From: Thozetella sp. PMI_491
Lineage: Eukaryota; Ascomycota; Sordariomycetes; Chaetosphaeriales; Chaetosphaeriaceae
Direction of reading: 5' to 3'
NCBI GenBank assembly: GCA_021432635.1
Contig: MU270028.1
Span: 916,420 to 980,419, forward strand
Length of the DNA stretch: 64,000 nt
The position numbers and the translations under genes were made by a program. Position 1 is the first letter of the stretch. Each line of letters starts with the position of its first letter. Below are positions 34,919 to 46,768 of the stretch, one piece after another. A model generated the notes under the pieces. It ran no database searches. It had not been told where the DNA came from and saw only the letters and a program-made list of their open reading frames with translations.

Positions 34919-35999
34919 ATGTCGACGACTTCTGGGGATATGCACAGTGGCAGCATAGGCCCAGCCCTGGGTTCTGCAATCGCTGTACCTGCTACCACTA
35001 AGATTGTACTTGGCCGGATGAGTGAGCAGGCCGAGGTCCGCAAGGCTCAAGATGACTGGACGGGAGTGACGGACCCTATCCAGCGGAGAAAACTGCAGAA
35101 CCGTTTGAATCAGAGACGATATAGTATGTACTGAAGCTTGCCTCGCCAATATCCGCTCTAACGCCCCATGTATCCAAACCAATTCGCCGATTTATCCCGA
35201 TATAGCCGCCCATTGAAACAAAACCCCAGCTAACAGTAGTGTAGGGCGGGCACGAGCAGACCCCAACAGGCCGACTCGGCCCCCGGCCAATGTGTCACTG
35301 CCAATTTCCTCCCACTTGGATCCCGCGAATCTGGCGCAGCAGGAACTTGCTTTCAAGTTCCGAGGTCTCATACATGCTGTCATTTCCAATGCCCCCGCAG
35401 ATTTAATGGAAAATATCATCTACGGCTGCGCAAGTATGTCGCCTACCGTCATAGGACAAATTGCTCAAGCATTTGAGAGGATCATACATCAATCGCTGCT
35501 TGGGTCGCCGAGGGTTGATTTGCTTCTTACACTTGTCCAATTCAACGTTTTTCGGGCACTTATCAGTAATTCCAAATGTCTAGGTTGGGGTTTGGAATGG
35601 TTGGAGTGCGACGAAGCCGGTTCGCCTTGGAACACGATGCCACGAGACCACGCAATTTCGCTCCCCCAAGGTCTGCATCCCACAACAGTCCAAGAGAACG
35701 TCAAACACCATCCGTGGATTGATCTCTGGCCAATCCCAAGGATGAGAGATAATATACTGCTGGCCGTGGACTACAATGAAGATCAGCTGTGCAATGCCCT
35801 GATTGAGTTTCAAGATTTGCCAAATGATCGATCTGGCCTGGTGGTGTGGGGCGAGCCGTGGGATCCTGCTTCCTGGGAGGTATGTGAGGCTTTTGCCCAA
35901 AATTGGGCTTGGGTAATACAAGGATGCACTGAACTGTACGAGTCGACAAATCGCTGGCGTTCGGAACGAGGGGAACAGCCAATAGCCTTCAGGGCTTGA
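34919..35999 (+). CDS. bZIP-like regulator with DUF3425 domain
   Basis: Two exons, 34919-35123 and 35230-35999, give 324 residues. Exon 1 ends in the fungal basic-region signature DDWTGVTDP and KLQNRLNQRRY, which in relatives starts a bZIP basic region. After the 106-bp intron there is no leucine heptad; instead the protein continues into a DUF3425 domain with the marker HHPWIDLWPIPRMRDNILL. Such proteins are presumed nuclear regulators, but few have been tested. An internal ATG at 35019 is a possible alternative start. Confidence 0.75.
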
Positions 36000-37125
36000 A
36001 CCCACATGGCGATCGTTAATGGATCAAATAAGATGGCTTCATTAATTCGGCCATGGCCGAGATGTCTGTTGGGTTTCGCCAGCCGGTGGCAATCGGTCGG
36101 ATCTGTCGCTATCCTTGCTATCCTATCTCATCCACATGACGTTTAAAGACGGAGGTCATTGGCCCTATTAAAGTGACTCCCATTAGATAGATGTCCGATG
36201 ACCGCGATCCGAGACGAGTTCTGGATCCGATCGAATGGCATTTAGACTATGAGGAATAAGAATGAAAGCATACAAATCACTAATTAACTAGGTACCTGAG
36301 TTACCTTGTCCAACAAGGTTCCAGATTACGTAAATACATTTTATCTAGTAACTGCCTGTGTGGGTAGCGGATTACAACTCTACATGGCATACGAGTCTAT
36401 CTCTAGGTCTACTCCGTTGGGCAAGTAGCTCCGCAAGCTCCCTTGCATAGCTGCAGCTTGCTTATGGTTACATTAGGGAGATAAGTATGTGGAGATAAGC
36501 GGCATTAAGATAGTGAGATCCGAGAAGAGACGCGAGTCAAGGTCTCATCTCCTCCTGGACTAATCCGAAAGTCTTTCTATGGATTACGACAGCCGCGAGA
36601 ATCTTGACTCTCACGGTATTATCAAATCATATATCTGCTGCTCTTGCTGGGGCGTCCAGCCCCAATACACCCATCACTAGGACCAAAACGATTGTCCTCG
36701 AATCGGAGGCTGCAACACAGTAATACTACGTGACTCAAATTTGTTATTTTGGTGACAGGGATAGGGCAGTCAAATCCACGCGGCTTCTCCCGCTAGTTCG
36801 GAAAAGAAAAAACCGGCCGCATTTGCTATCACTCCTCCTTTTCCAATCACTTTTTATTTTATTTATTTTATTTGCCGACGAGTCTGTGTAGATCATGAGC
36901 AATGCTCAATATGAATAACCTTCTTTCTACTGCTACATTACACTATCAGAGATGGCCGTATTGAAATCCCATGTCCATCTTAGATACTAGAAAAGTGTTT
37001 TATCTCTACCAAAAATCACTACCCACCACCTCGAAACCCGATTTGCGATCATCTATCTCGCCCGAAATATCATCTTTGCATCACACAACTAGGCAGAATC
37101 GAAAGTACTAGTGGAGATCCTAATA
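36000..37125. other. intergenic region
   Basis: No gene recognised. A T-rich simple repeat of TTTTA/TTTA units lies at about 36851-36873, in the upstream region of the MFS transporter gene. Confidence 0.5.
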
Positions 37126-38758
37126 ATGGATGACGAGTCGCGAGATAAATCTCTAGGCCCCGGGGGTATGCTGGCAATATCTGACGGACCAGACGTCAGG
37201 GCCATTTCTCTCCAGCCTCAGTGGTGTACCACCAGCATTGTTGACTGGGAGGGACCGAACGATCCTGCCATGGCTCGCAACTGGTCATCCCGAAAAAAAT
37301 GGACAAATGTAGTGCTGCTTGCTGCAATGACTCTCCTCACGTACGTATGCCAATACTATTTTCTCTCTCGGGCACTCTAGGTCTTGAGCTGACAATCACG
37401 AATAGTCCATTTGCATCATCAATGTTTGCTCCTAGTGTCAGCTTAGTCTCGACGGAGTTTCACAACTCAAATGAAACTATTGGAACTCTCGTAGTATCCA
37501 TCTATCTTTTGGGCTATGCAATCGGTCCGCTCTTCCTTGCCCCGTTGAGCGAGCTTTACGGTCGACTACGGCTGTATTATACCACCTCATTACTTTTTAT
37601 TCTCTTCAACATAGCATGTGCGAAGTCAAACAACTTCCCGATGCTGATTGTCTTCCGCGTACTTACCGGGATGGCAGGGGCTTGTCCCCTTACAATCGGC
37701 CCTGGAAGTATCGCGGACATGTTTGAACAAGAGCAGAGAGGACGAGTCATGTCGATCTGGACATTGCCAATTTTGCTTGGCCCTTCGATTGGTCCTATTG
37801 CCGGTGGGTATATATCTGGATCTCTCGGATGGCGATGGGACTTTTGGTTTTTGATCATAGTTGTGAGTCTTTTTACCCGACCCTGACCCCAATCTAAAGA
37901 CTGACACCAGATTGCTCGAAGACTGGGATTGTCTCTGTTTTAGGTCTATTATTGCTTAACGAGACCCACGGGCCTACAATCTTGGAGCATAAAACGCAGC
38001 GATTGAGTAAGGCGAATAAAGATCCCTCCCTACAATCAGCCCTGAAACCCAAGCTGGCTTCCAAGGATCTCATTTTATTATCCATCATCCGCCCTTCCAA
38101 GATGCTTCTCACCGATCCCATCATTTTCGGGCTCTCTGTAGCCACCGCCATTGTGTATGGCACGATTTACCTACTTTTCACCACAATTTCGGACGTGTTT
38201 GAAGATCAGTATTCCTTCTCATCCTCAAGTGTCGGGTTGACCTACCTTGGCCTCGGAATCGGCCAGATCATCGGCGTGACGGCGTTCGGCATGGTTTCTG
38301 ACATGATGCTTCGCCGTATGGCCAAGAGTGCAGACGGCGTGCTAAAACCGGAGTATCGACTTCCACCGCTGATAGTAGGCACGTGTTTCATCGCCATTGG
38401 ACTGATCTGGTATGGTTGGACAGCTTACAAAAAGGTCACATGGATTGTGCCCATTTTGGGGATGGGATTCATTGGCGTGGGTGTCATCACAAGCTTCCTG
38501 CCCGTGAGTACCTACCTCGTTGATGCATACACAGAGTTTGCCGCCAGTGCTACAGCAGCGAATACGGTGCTTAGAAGTCTTGGTGGCGCGTTGCTACCTC
38601 TCTGTGGAAAGAGCATGTATACGACTCTCGGGCTAGGATGGGGAAACACCCTATTGGCCTTCGTTGTATTTGTGAACATGCCGCTGGCGCTATTCTTCAT
38701 GTGGAAGGGGGAAGCGATTAGGTGTCGCAAGTCGCTCACTTATAAAAATGCTGCATAA
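37126..38758 (+). CDS. MFS transporter, drug:H+ antiporter-like (DHA1)
   Basis: Three exons, 37126-37340, 37406-37862 and 37922-38758, give 502 residues. The N-terminal cytoplasmic part ends in the family motif VDWEGPNDPAMARNWS. The usual 12 transmembrane segments are visible as hydrophobic runs, with the motif-A-like loop FLAPLSELYGRL after the second helix and a long central loop (about 230-280). The last intron was placed at GAAG (37920-37921) because this gives LIIVTGIVSVLGLLLLNET as in relatives. The protein sits in the plasma membrane and probably exports small molecules using the proton gradient. It might serve the neighbouring oxidoreductases, which is only an inference. Confidence 0.9.
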
Positions 38759-39289
38759 ATGATTGTACTTAGAGCTAACTAGATAAATCAACCGTGTCAA
38801 CATGTTTTCGAAACATTACGTGTCACCCTGCCCTTTAGAGACAGCATAATCTAGATTGACTTTGAGGGTACTACTACGAGGCAATACAAGAAAATTGCAT
38901 TGCATAATCTAGCGCCACAAGACGTTTTTACGTTTGATAGAACACATGATTCATCCTGCTTGTACGCAACTTTTCGAAATAACTCACGCTATTTTGTGGA
39001 AAGCAACTACCTTCGTTCTGGACAGCTACAGTCGAGTCCCGTGGCCTGCTGTTCAATTTGCGGTATCCAGGCAGTTTTCTAGTCACGGCTTAGATGACCC
39101 TAAGGTATGCCTTTTTGACAGGCTCATGAGTGGATATGATGACATTTTCAGGTTTTCGACCGCCAAGTCAGAAGACCAATGATAGCGCCATCGTTCTGCA
39201 TTTCGCACACATCCGTATAACGGTGGCGGTGAGGCCAATATTGCAGATTCCTACGTGTAAAGCTTTAGCTTGCCGTGCGACATATATTT
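38759..39289. other. intergenic region
   Basis: No gene recognised between the intact MFS transporter and the MFS relic. Confidence 0.5.
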
Positions 39290-39560
39290 CACTTCTCTGA
39301 TATGTTTAGGTTACTGTGGGCCATCGTCCTCGCCCTCCACGAGGTAGCGAGCAACTTTGGTAGCCTCTTAGCAATCCGAATATTGCTTGGCATATTCGAA
39401 AGTGTCGTGAGTCCTGGTTTCAGCATGCTTACTGCCATGTACTGGAAGCTGGAGGCGTTATGAGCAACCTTTCATTCATGGAAGTTGGTATGCTGGCAAT
39501 AGCGTCGCATCCTTTTTTGCAGGCTTAATTTGCTACGGCATTAATCGTCTATTGAATTAC
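39290..39560 (+). pseudogene. MFS transporter relic (allantoate-permease-like)
   Basis: A short frame reads ASNFGSLLAIRILLGIFES and continues to SPGFSMLTAMYW, a conserved part of the DAL5/ACS group of MFS transporters, before a stop at 39461-39463. After a frame change, the continuation SWYAGNSVASFFAGLICYG is readable at about 39480-39545. Nothing else of the gene is left. It belongs to a different MFS group from the intact transporter upstream, so it is not a simple duplicate of it. Confidence 0.65.
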
Positions 39561-40258
39561 TTAAACATTGATTCCCTTCTGTGATTAATTGAGAATCGTC
39601 TCAATGGATTTATTTGCGTAAATCATACCTAATTGTGTTTTTATTTCCTGTCTAGGCTATTCGCTCAATAGTTACTATACACTATAGTTAAGTTATACGT
39701 TTTGTAGTTCTATATATTATGAATATTGATGCAAGACATCCCTATAGTTAAGAAAGGAACAAACAAAGGTCTTGCAGTGCAGCTACTGCGCTAGCCTACC
39801 GACCTCTCGCAAAATCCCCCCGGGCTTGATGGAGCCCCTCGAGGTGGGGCTATGACAGAGCTCGCTTCCGCTTCCTCGGACGGGCCTGAGTTGGACCGCT
39901 CGTACCTAGAGACGCTACATGATTGGCTGTTGAAGGCGTCCGTGACCCCACATATCACGGAGGTCGGTCGGCGCCGATGCAGTGGGGCCCTGGTTTGACC
40001 TACAGCCCCGGCGCCGGTCGGCACCACAATTCAGCCCGGACAGCTGCCCGGATCTAGAGGCTGTTCTTCACAATAGCGGGGAGCCCGGGAGCGAGTGCGA
40101 GGAAATTGCGGCTTCCCAGGCGAGGAGCATGTATAAAACCCTCAAACTCTTCGCTCCTATCAGTTGAGTTCTTCAGTCCAAAGTCCACCCCAAACTACCA
40201 AGGGCAAATACACTCTAGCTACCTCAAATACTCTCTGCTTTCTACATCCGCAATCGAA
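39561..40258. other. intergenic region with an AT-rich left half
   Basis: About 39590-39760 is AT-rich; the right half holds the EthD gene promoter. No gene recognised. Confidence 0.5.
40132..40138 (+). promoter_or_regulatory. TATA-like box of the EthD-type gene
   Basis: TATAAAA, 127 bp upstream of the ATG at 40259. Confidence 0.4.
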
Positions 40259-40783
40259 ATGGCGAAGCTGGCCCGCATCTCCTTGTTTCTTCGCAAACGC
40301 GACGACATCACCTACGAGCAGTTTCACAAATAGTACGTCGTTTAGCTAGGGAAGCATACCAGCCAACTACTGCCCCTGTGCCCATCAGCTCAATTGCATC
40401 TGGACATTGACATGAAATCTAGTTGGTCCGAGGAGCACCCCAAAATCTGGCTCTCTGTCCCTATTGTCAAAGAGAAACTCGTCAAGTACAACCAATTCCA
40501 CGCCGACGAGACGATTGACCTCTCCGGTTCCGGTTTCCCTCCGGTCGCGCCTTACGACGGGGTCGCTACCATGTGGGCGAGGAGTCTAGAAGATCTCATG
40601 GCTGTGAGTCGACCCGGCGATGCATGGGAGCCCTATAGCGAGACTGACCCGCCGAATCAGATCTTCACCGATGCAGACTACAACAGGATCGTAGTTCCGG
40701 ACGAGGAGAAGTTTCTCAAGCGCTCCGAGGCGGTCCCAATCCTCGGTTGGGACGAGGACAAGTACAATGCCGAGGAGAAATAA
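40259..40783 (+). CDS. EthD-domain protein
   Basis: Two exons, 40259-40332 and 40423-40783, joined over a 90-bp intron, give 144 residues. The join restores the family start: LARISLFLRKRDDITYEQFHKYW, seen here as two halves around the splice. The end DEEKFLKRSEAVPILGWDED also fits EthD-type proteins, small dimeric alpha-beta barrels. In fungi, EthD-domain proteins include dehydratases and decarboxylases of polyketide tailoring, and others of unknown role. It is convergent with the FMN monooxygenase gene. Substrate unknown. Confidence 0.8.
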
Positions 40784-41133
40784 ACTGAGAGAAAGACTGG
40801 AAATTGAAGGAGCTTCGGGGATAGGGACTTTCCTGAAGATAGAATAACAGATGCAGGTTCTTAGATACACTCTTCTTCGCCATTCAGCCTTATATACCAT
40901 CGTTCCCACTGTCGCATCTAACTACGGGCAATGTCTCGCGGCTTGAATTTCAAGCGATAAGTAAATATTTCCCTACTGGAAAGTATAAATGATTGTCATA
41001 TCACGATAATGTCGAAAAACTAGGTCGGCTGGGCTATTTTCGGCCTGGTAAGTCGCTCTAAGTGCCTGTTAAAATTTGTATCATTGCTGTGGCGGTCTGG
41101 GGCCATCCATCACATGAATATCTAGTGTAACAA
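40784..41133. other. short intergenic region between convergent genes
   Basis: No gene or structured element recognised. Confidence 0.5.
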
Positions 41134-42744
41134 TTAAAGTGCGACTTGAGCTGGGTAGTCTTCTTGAAGTTGATATTTAGGCACCTTTTCCCCGGCCCGC
41201 CACCGGTATTTGCTGCCCGGGTGGTCCGGCGGCAAACTGCTCGAGCCGATGAACACCTCTCTGGCCGTGGCACCTTCTTTTTCTGGGTTTGCCCGGAATA
41301 GACCCCGACGCTGCAGCTCGGGGAGCAAATGCTCGATGATATCCTCGAAAGTACCAGGGTTGACAATGTGGGCTTCAAGCCGAAAATCGCAATCATTAGC
41401 GCAAAGGAATCGAATGTAGGGTATGAAGTGCGACTCACCAATGTTGAAGCCGTCAACACCAGAGAGGTCAGTCCATCGTTCTAACTCGTCGGCGACAGTA
41501 GTAGGACCGCCAACGATCTTGGGCTGTAGGCCGCCGACAGTTATATACTTAATAAGCCTGCGTTTCGTCCAAGGTAGATTGTCAGTTCCCGGGACAATAG
41601 GGGACCAGCGCCTTAATAGTGGGCGTAGCTTCTCAGAATCGTTGAAGTTGAAATCTTCATCGTCTCCATAGCTAGATATGTCGATCCCGGTCCACCCCCC
41701 GAAGAGAGCTAGAGCCCCTTCGGCGTCCGCGTATCGCACATACTCGTCTCGCTTCGCTACCGCCTCGTCGTCGGTGGCCGCAACGACTATCGTAATTCCT
41801 AAGAGAATCTTGATGTGGTCTGGATTCCGACCTTCTCGGTGTGCCATGGCCCGGATATTCTCCACGGTCTTGCGCACCACCTCAGGTGTCTGTCCACCAA
41901 TAAAAATTGCTTCGCCATGCTTCCCGCCGAAGCCATTGCCCGCCTGGGAAATCCCAGCCTGAAACAGGAACGGCGTTCGCTGCGGAGATGGTTCGCAGAT
42001 ATGAGGGCCTGGCACCTCAAAATATTTGCCTTTATGATAGATCGGGCGGACGGCATCGCTAGCGATATATGTACCGGTCTCTCGGTCCGCCACGACCGCG
42101 TCGTCTCGGAAGCTCCCCTTCCACAGCTTGTAGAGCACCTCCAAGTACTCGTGGGCGATTTCATACCGCTGGTCATGGGGGATCTGCTCCTTGAGACCGT
42201 GGTTGCGTGCGGCGCTGTCCAGAGAGCTGGTGACGATGTTCCAAGCAAAACGGCCCTCGGTGAGCTGGTCGAGCGTGGACAGCCTGCGGGCAAGCGCATA
42301 CGGCTTGTCGTAGGTGAGGCTGGCCGTCACGCCGAAGATCAAGTTCTTCGTGGCTGCTGCCATCGACGGAACTAGGTATAGAGGGTCGCTGACTGGGTAC
42401 TGTGACCCGGACGACAACACGGGGACGGTGTTCGCCGGCCCTTTGTATACGTCATAAGGGCCAAGGACGTCGGCGATAAACATGGCATGGAACCCTCCCT
42501 TATCGAGGAGCTGCGCCAAATCGGTCCAGAATGAGAGCTTTTTGTATTGGTCCGTCTTGTTCTTTGGGTGTCGCCACAACCCCGGGGCCAAGTGGCAAGG
42601 TGTGTTCATAACGAAGGCATTGAGAATGAGCTGCTTCTTTTCCTTCTCTTGTCCTGCCACGGATGGCTTCGTGCCGCTGTTTAACTTCCTCCTTTTGATG
42701 CCAGCTTGAACGCCATTGGCCGTGGTGGCCGGCTCATCTGCCAT
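41134..42744 (-). CDS. FMN-dependent monooxygenase (NtaA/SnaA/DszA family)
   Basis: The frame is open without a stop, but relatives indicate one intron at 41373-41438 (GTGAGT...GAAG, 66 bp); exons 41439-42744 and 41134-41372 give 514 residues. With the intron removed, DGFNI joins directly to AHIVNPGTF, as in the family. The start MADEP is at 42744; the open frame upstream uses a TTG. Markers are LNAFVMNTPCHLAPGLWRHP, the region LTEGRFAWNIVTS and FQAGISQAGNGFG. These enzymes are flavin-diffusible monooxygenases that need reduced FMN from a partner reductase, and oxidise chelators, sulfonates or similar small compounds. No reductase is seen nearby. Confidence 0.88.
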   Translation of the reverse strand: MADEPATTANGVQAGIKRRKLNSGTKPSVAGQEKEKKQLILNAFVMNTPCHLAPGLWRHPKNKTDQYKKLSFWTDLAQLLDKGGFHAMFIADVLGPYDVYKGPANTVPVLSSGSQYPVSDPLYLVPSMAAATKNLIFGVTASLTYDKPYALARRLSTLDQLTEGRFAWNIVTSSLDSAARNHGLKEQIPHDQRYEIAHEYLEVLYKLWKGSFRDDAVVADRETGTYIASDAVRPIYHKGKYFEVPGPHICEPSPQRTPFLFQAGISQAGNGFGGKHGEAIFIGGQTPEVVRKTVENIRAMAHREGRNPDHIKILLGITIVVAATDDEAVAKRDEYVRYADAEGALALFGGWTGIDISSYGDDEDFNFNDSEKLRPLLRRWSPIVPGTDNLPWTKRRLIKYITVGGLQPKIVGGPTTVADELERWTDLSGVDGFNIGESHFIPYIRFLCANDCDFRLEAHIVNPGTFEDIIEHLLPELQRRGLFRANPEKEGATAREVFIGSSSLPPDHPGSKYRWRAGEKVPKYQLQEDYPAQVAL

Positions 42745-43382
42745 TGTCTTCCGGATTAGCAAAACGGACTGATAATAGCTAATATATAGTCTACCTAACG
42801 TCCGACCAGTACTGAATAGCCATGAAGTGGACGGCTACCAGGAACATTTATCATTGTGCGGCTGCCGGATATGCCCCCACTTTCAGTCGATACAAGGTGC
42901 TCTGGTGTCATCGACGCGCTAAGCACGCCATCTCTCTTCCGGTCACTGACTCCTATCATCCAGCCTTTTCGCTATGCAATTCTAGATATATTCTATTGCC
43001 TTTTGAGCCGATCGGATCCCGCGTTGCCTAGGTATCATCCCCCGGTCCCACCCTTGGCGGAACTCGTCGTACAGTCCCCTGGCACGCAATGCAACCCGGC
43101 CTGACTGACATCCGCTCCTGTAAAGATAACCTAAATGTGGGCCCTGAAAGTGGCCAAGAATGCCGGTATATGCCCTAAAATTCGAATATTTGGACATTAA
43201 GTGGTCGATCCATAAACACGCTATAGCTCCATTGCCTGCGCAGTGCGGTAGGATGCGCAGGACCGAGAAGGGAGCGATCCCCTATTGCCGCGTGGCATTA
43301 TCTCCTGAGCCTTCGTAGTGTAGGCTTTACACTCATAGAGCTCTAAGATATCTGATAAAGAAGTTATTTTTTGGTGGATGCG
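42745..43382. other. intergenic region
   Basis: No gene recognised between the monooxygenase start and the peroxidase stop. Confidence 0.5.
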
Positions 43383-45250
43383 CTAAGCACAGGTGCCAAA
43401 CGCAAAAGAGTTGAAGGTAGATTCGGCCGTGACATCCGGTCCCACAGCCACCAAGTCATAGGGGTGAGGGGAGCGTGTTGCTCCAGACAGGGCCGTATAA
43501 TTGGCGGTGAATAATGTGTAGTTGGTACCTGGTATCAATGCCGCTGGCTGCATGGCAATCACTGCTGGGACCCAGTGTGGGAGGATCACGCCGAGGTTGG
43601 CTTGCTCAGGGACGATAAGCGACACATTTGTGAATCGGTCTGCGTTGTAAATCTACGGCATATTAGCCTTCGAATTTTTGCATTTACACCAACGTACAAT
43701 ACACTTACCAAGGCAGTCATGTTTGTAGTTTGCGTGGAAGTGAAGCTGCAGGACCTAGACGCCGACGGGAGAACGGTATCGGGCAGGGGGAATTTGTGTC
43801 CCGAGTTGTCGTAGAATGTGGATGCTTGCATGGCAGTATCGACAACTTCGACAATAAAAGCGGAGACACCCGACGCAACAGGAGCGGTTGCTGTGAAGAT
43901 GTATCCCTTGAGAGGGGGGCCACAGTTGGGGTAGGCACAAGTTGACTCCATACCGCTGCTCGTCGAGGCGGTCACGACGAGGCATGAGGTTTTAGTGCAA
44001 TCGGCGCCATCGCGCGGGCTGAAGTGCACACGGACTTCGTTGCTGGCCGGTAGAAGGGTTTTATCAAACTGTGCTACACATTAGCTGTCTGCAGCCGCAT
44101 GACTGTGCCGGTGGATACCTACCCTTATGGTTCCAGATATCGTCAGGTTGTTGCCAGTCTTGTCCATGTCCATGGACAACGCCAATGGCTTCACTGGCAC
44201 AGGGGCGATCACGTCGGTGAGTTCAACCCCCCTCGGCACAGTGTTGAGCATGCGCTCTAGAAGTGAGTTGCATGTGGAGAGGAAAAACGCGGGAGATGCC
44301 GCCATTTTGGAAATCAAGTCGCCGCCGTCCGCATTGAAGATGCGGAAGTCGGATCGAGTGGTCTCGTTATGGCCAAACGCTAGTGGGTTCTGCGACGTAT
44401 TGGCGACGAACTCAGTTGCCCTTGAGATCCATGTTAGAGCGATTAGTCTGTGCAGAGCCATACTACTTACACTCTATTGTCAAAGATCTCGATTGACGAA
44501 TCAAATCCAACGGTGTTGTCGTCCCGTCTCTGTGCTTCATTAGCCGCTGCTGCATTTTACATCCGGTACAAGCCTTACCGTGTCATTCACGATGTCGACA
44601 ATCTGGGGAAAGTCGACGCCGTGCACGCCGCCGACGCTGTGGCCACATGCTACGAGCCCGATCATCTCCGTGGCATTAAAGCCCTGCCGGGCGAAGCTTG
44701 CAGTGTGGGACTCGAGGCTCTCTTCCGGCTTGGGAACGCCGGACGGGCCTGGGGCGGTCGCGTCCACTCTACCCGCTTTTAGAGGGACTATCACAGTCCC
44801 GTTCGAGCAGACGCCCAGGGCCATGACGGCCGCGAGGGCGAAGAGATCCGCTCCAGACGAGCGGGTGGTCGAAAAGGTAAGAACGTTGCCGGCCGTCTCC
44901 TGGAATGCCGATCCGACGTTCTCGGGCCGGTCTATCTCGAGCGCGATGGAGGCGTCCATACCGCCCGTGCCGGCTACGATGTCGTGGGTCGCCATATCGT
45001 GGTATGCGTTCCGGATCCACTCGGCCCCGAGACTCTGTCCCGTCTTGACGAAGGGAAGGCCGCGGCAGTGGAAGGTCTTGCCATCGCCAGTGCCGAGGAG
45101 CGCGATGATGCCGTTCGAGCGGAACCCGACCTGCTGGTATAGGAGAGCCTCCAGCTCGTCCGTCCTGGGGCTAGGCCACACATACTCGCCAAGGGCAGTT
45201 GGCCAGAGGCCGGTGGCGGCTAAACCAAAGAAAGCTGCTCTGAGGGCCAT
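43383..45250 (-). CDS. secreted class II-like haem peroxidase with C-terminal beta-rich domain
   Basis: Five exons: 44579-45250, 44471-44529, 44123-44420, 43709-44068 and 43383-43652, giving 552 residues. The start at 45250 is chosen because it yields a signal peptide (about 1-21); an in-frame ATG 78 bases upstream would add a polar leader. The distal site WIRNAYHDMATHD has Arg80 and His84; the proximal site GLVACGHSVGG has His204. Both are intact, so haem binding is expected. The region after about residue 300 is a Thr/Ser-rich, probably beta-sheet domain with cysteines and N-glycosylation sites, not part of the peroxidase fold. The enzyme uses hydrogen peroxide to oxidise an unknown substrate outside the cell. 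It lies 1.5 kb from the chitinase gene at 46769, on the same strand. Confidence 0.85.
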
Positions 45251-46768
45251 AGTTGCGGTCAAGTGCAAGGAGGTAGCGGGAGACTCCGTGGGTGCAGAAG
45301 CATCACCGATGCTAGAATTTGCGGGCAAATGTCTTTATATTGCTCGCATGATCCAGCCTTAAGGGGGCCAGCCTCTGGGGCGAGAAAAGCTTACTAGTTG
45401 ATTTCATGGTGCTACACGGTGCTACGTAGTCATGTGCGCGCTGGGATACGAGGGTTGTGGTCCCCTGGTGTGGGATCCGAGGGCTGGCAACTGAGTAGCG
45501 CCGGGGCACAGCTTTTGGCATGAGCGTCTTGGCGCTTGGAAAACTTCGTTGGCGAAATTCTCGTGTGCCTCCCTTGACCCCTTTTATTGGCTCTGTCTGA
45601 CTTCGCCGCTCGCTGCCTTGCTGACGGTTTCCCGCCCTGGAACCGCTGGCCCCTTTGCTGACTGCCCTTGTGCTAGGGGTAACCAAGAAGTACAATCCCG
45701 ACGGGGCGGTGGATACGACATCGGATTACCGCTTGTTGGGGCTCCTCGTTGCTTCTGCGCCAAAGCCGAGGGCCCGAAGACCGGGTAGAGTGGGCGGTGC
45801 CCTAGTCTAGCGCCTTCCTATTCAGGTCTCACACGAACACAAGCTACCGTTTGTAGGACTTTGTACGGGGTACAGAGTACAGTCGCGCGTGTTTTCGCCG
45901 AAAGCTCAGAGGTTCCAATTCTCTCAGACATCGCGCTATGAAGTGGGGATGATGTAATAATAACCTCCGTGTGGACGTTCGCTAGCGCTGAAGCGTGGTA
46001 TCCGAACCCGAGCCCTGCGCGGCATTTTTACCACGTAGCAGGCATGCAACGGCCCAGCTTCGGTGGTGAGGTTTGCTAGGCCTAGACTCGAACCAGAACT
46101 CCCAGTTTGGTTGGACTGGGGCTATACTGCGCCAGTAGGCCAGTTGTATTACTGTACAAACCACGCTATTCGTTATTGGTTACAGGGCTGTGCTCACCGC
46201 CTGCCCAACGGAGTGTCCGCTAGCTGAAAATGCGGCACAGGCGCAGGGTCGAAACCCCCCCGTCGCTCCTCAGGTACCAGCCTTGACATCTAATGAGTTA
46301 GCCTTGTTGATCGTCCCAGCAGGATTCGACCAAGATACCCTCATGCTGGTTGCGCACTAGACCGAATATGCTTCCCGAAATTGCCTTCTGCAATCTTCGA
46401 TGCGTGGAAAGAAACCATCGCCGACGCAGATTAGCCCTGAGCTGTAAATATTGCAACCGTCCTCCATCGCACCCAGGGGGTTTCACTCACAGATCCTGGT
46501 TAGCGACAACCAGGTAAATCCGCCTGCAAGACCTTGATCAATCAACTCGACGCCCCCCCAGAGCACGGGACATTTAGCGCAAGGATCCCACAATACTAAT
46601 AACGCTGATTGTATTCTAGGGGTTTTGGCTACGGAGTAGTAACTAGGTACAGTACCTAGAGGTAGCTAAGGTAGTAGCAATGTGCAGGGCAGGTCTGTAT
46701 ATACAGGTGCATTCTTATACTGCCAATAACGGCGTAGTTATGCTCGATTTTGTGCCCCTTCGGCCACC
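45251..46768. other. intergenic region, about 1.5 kb
   Basis: Contains the peroxidase promoter. No gene supported; a tRNA-like stretch near 46072-46141 was examined and rejected. Confidence 0.5.

Noticed and set aside
44540-45328. Peroxidase start at the upstream ATG at 45328
   Set aside because: It adds a polar 26-residue leader that would bury the signal peptide; the ATG at 45250 gives a normal secreted start.
46072-46141. A possible tRNA on the minus strand (GGTTCGA-like B box and paired ends)
   Set aside because: The D arm cannot be formed, the anticodon loop has eight bases and the acceptor and T stems compete for the same bases.
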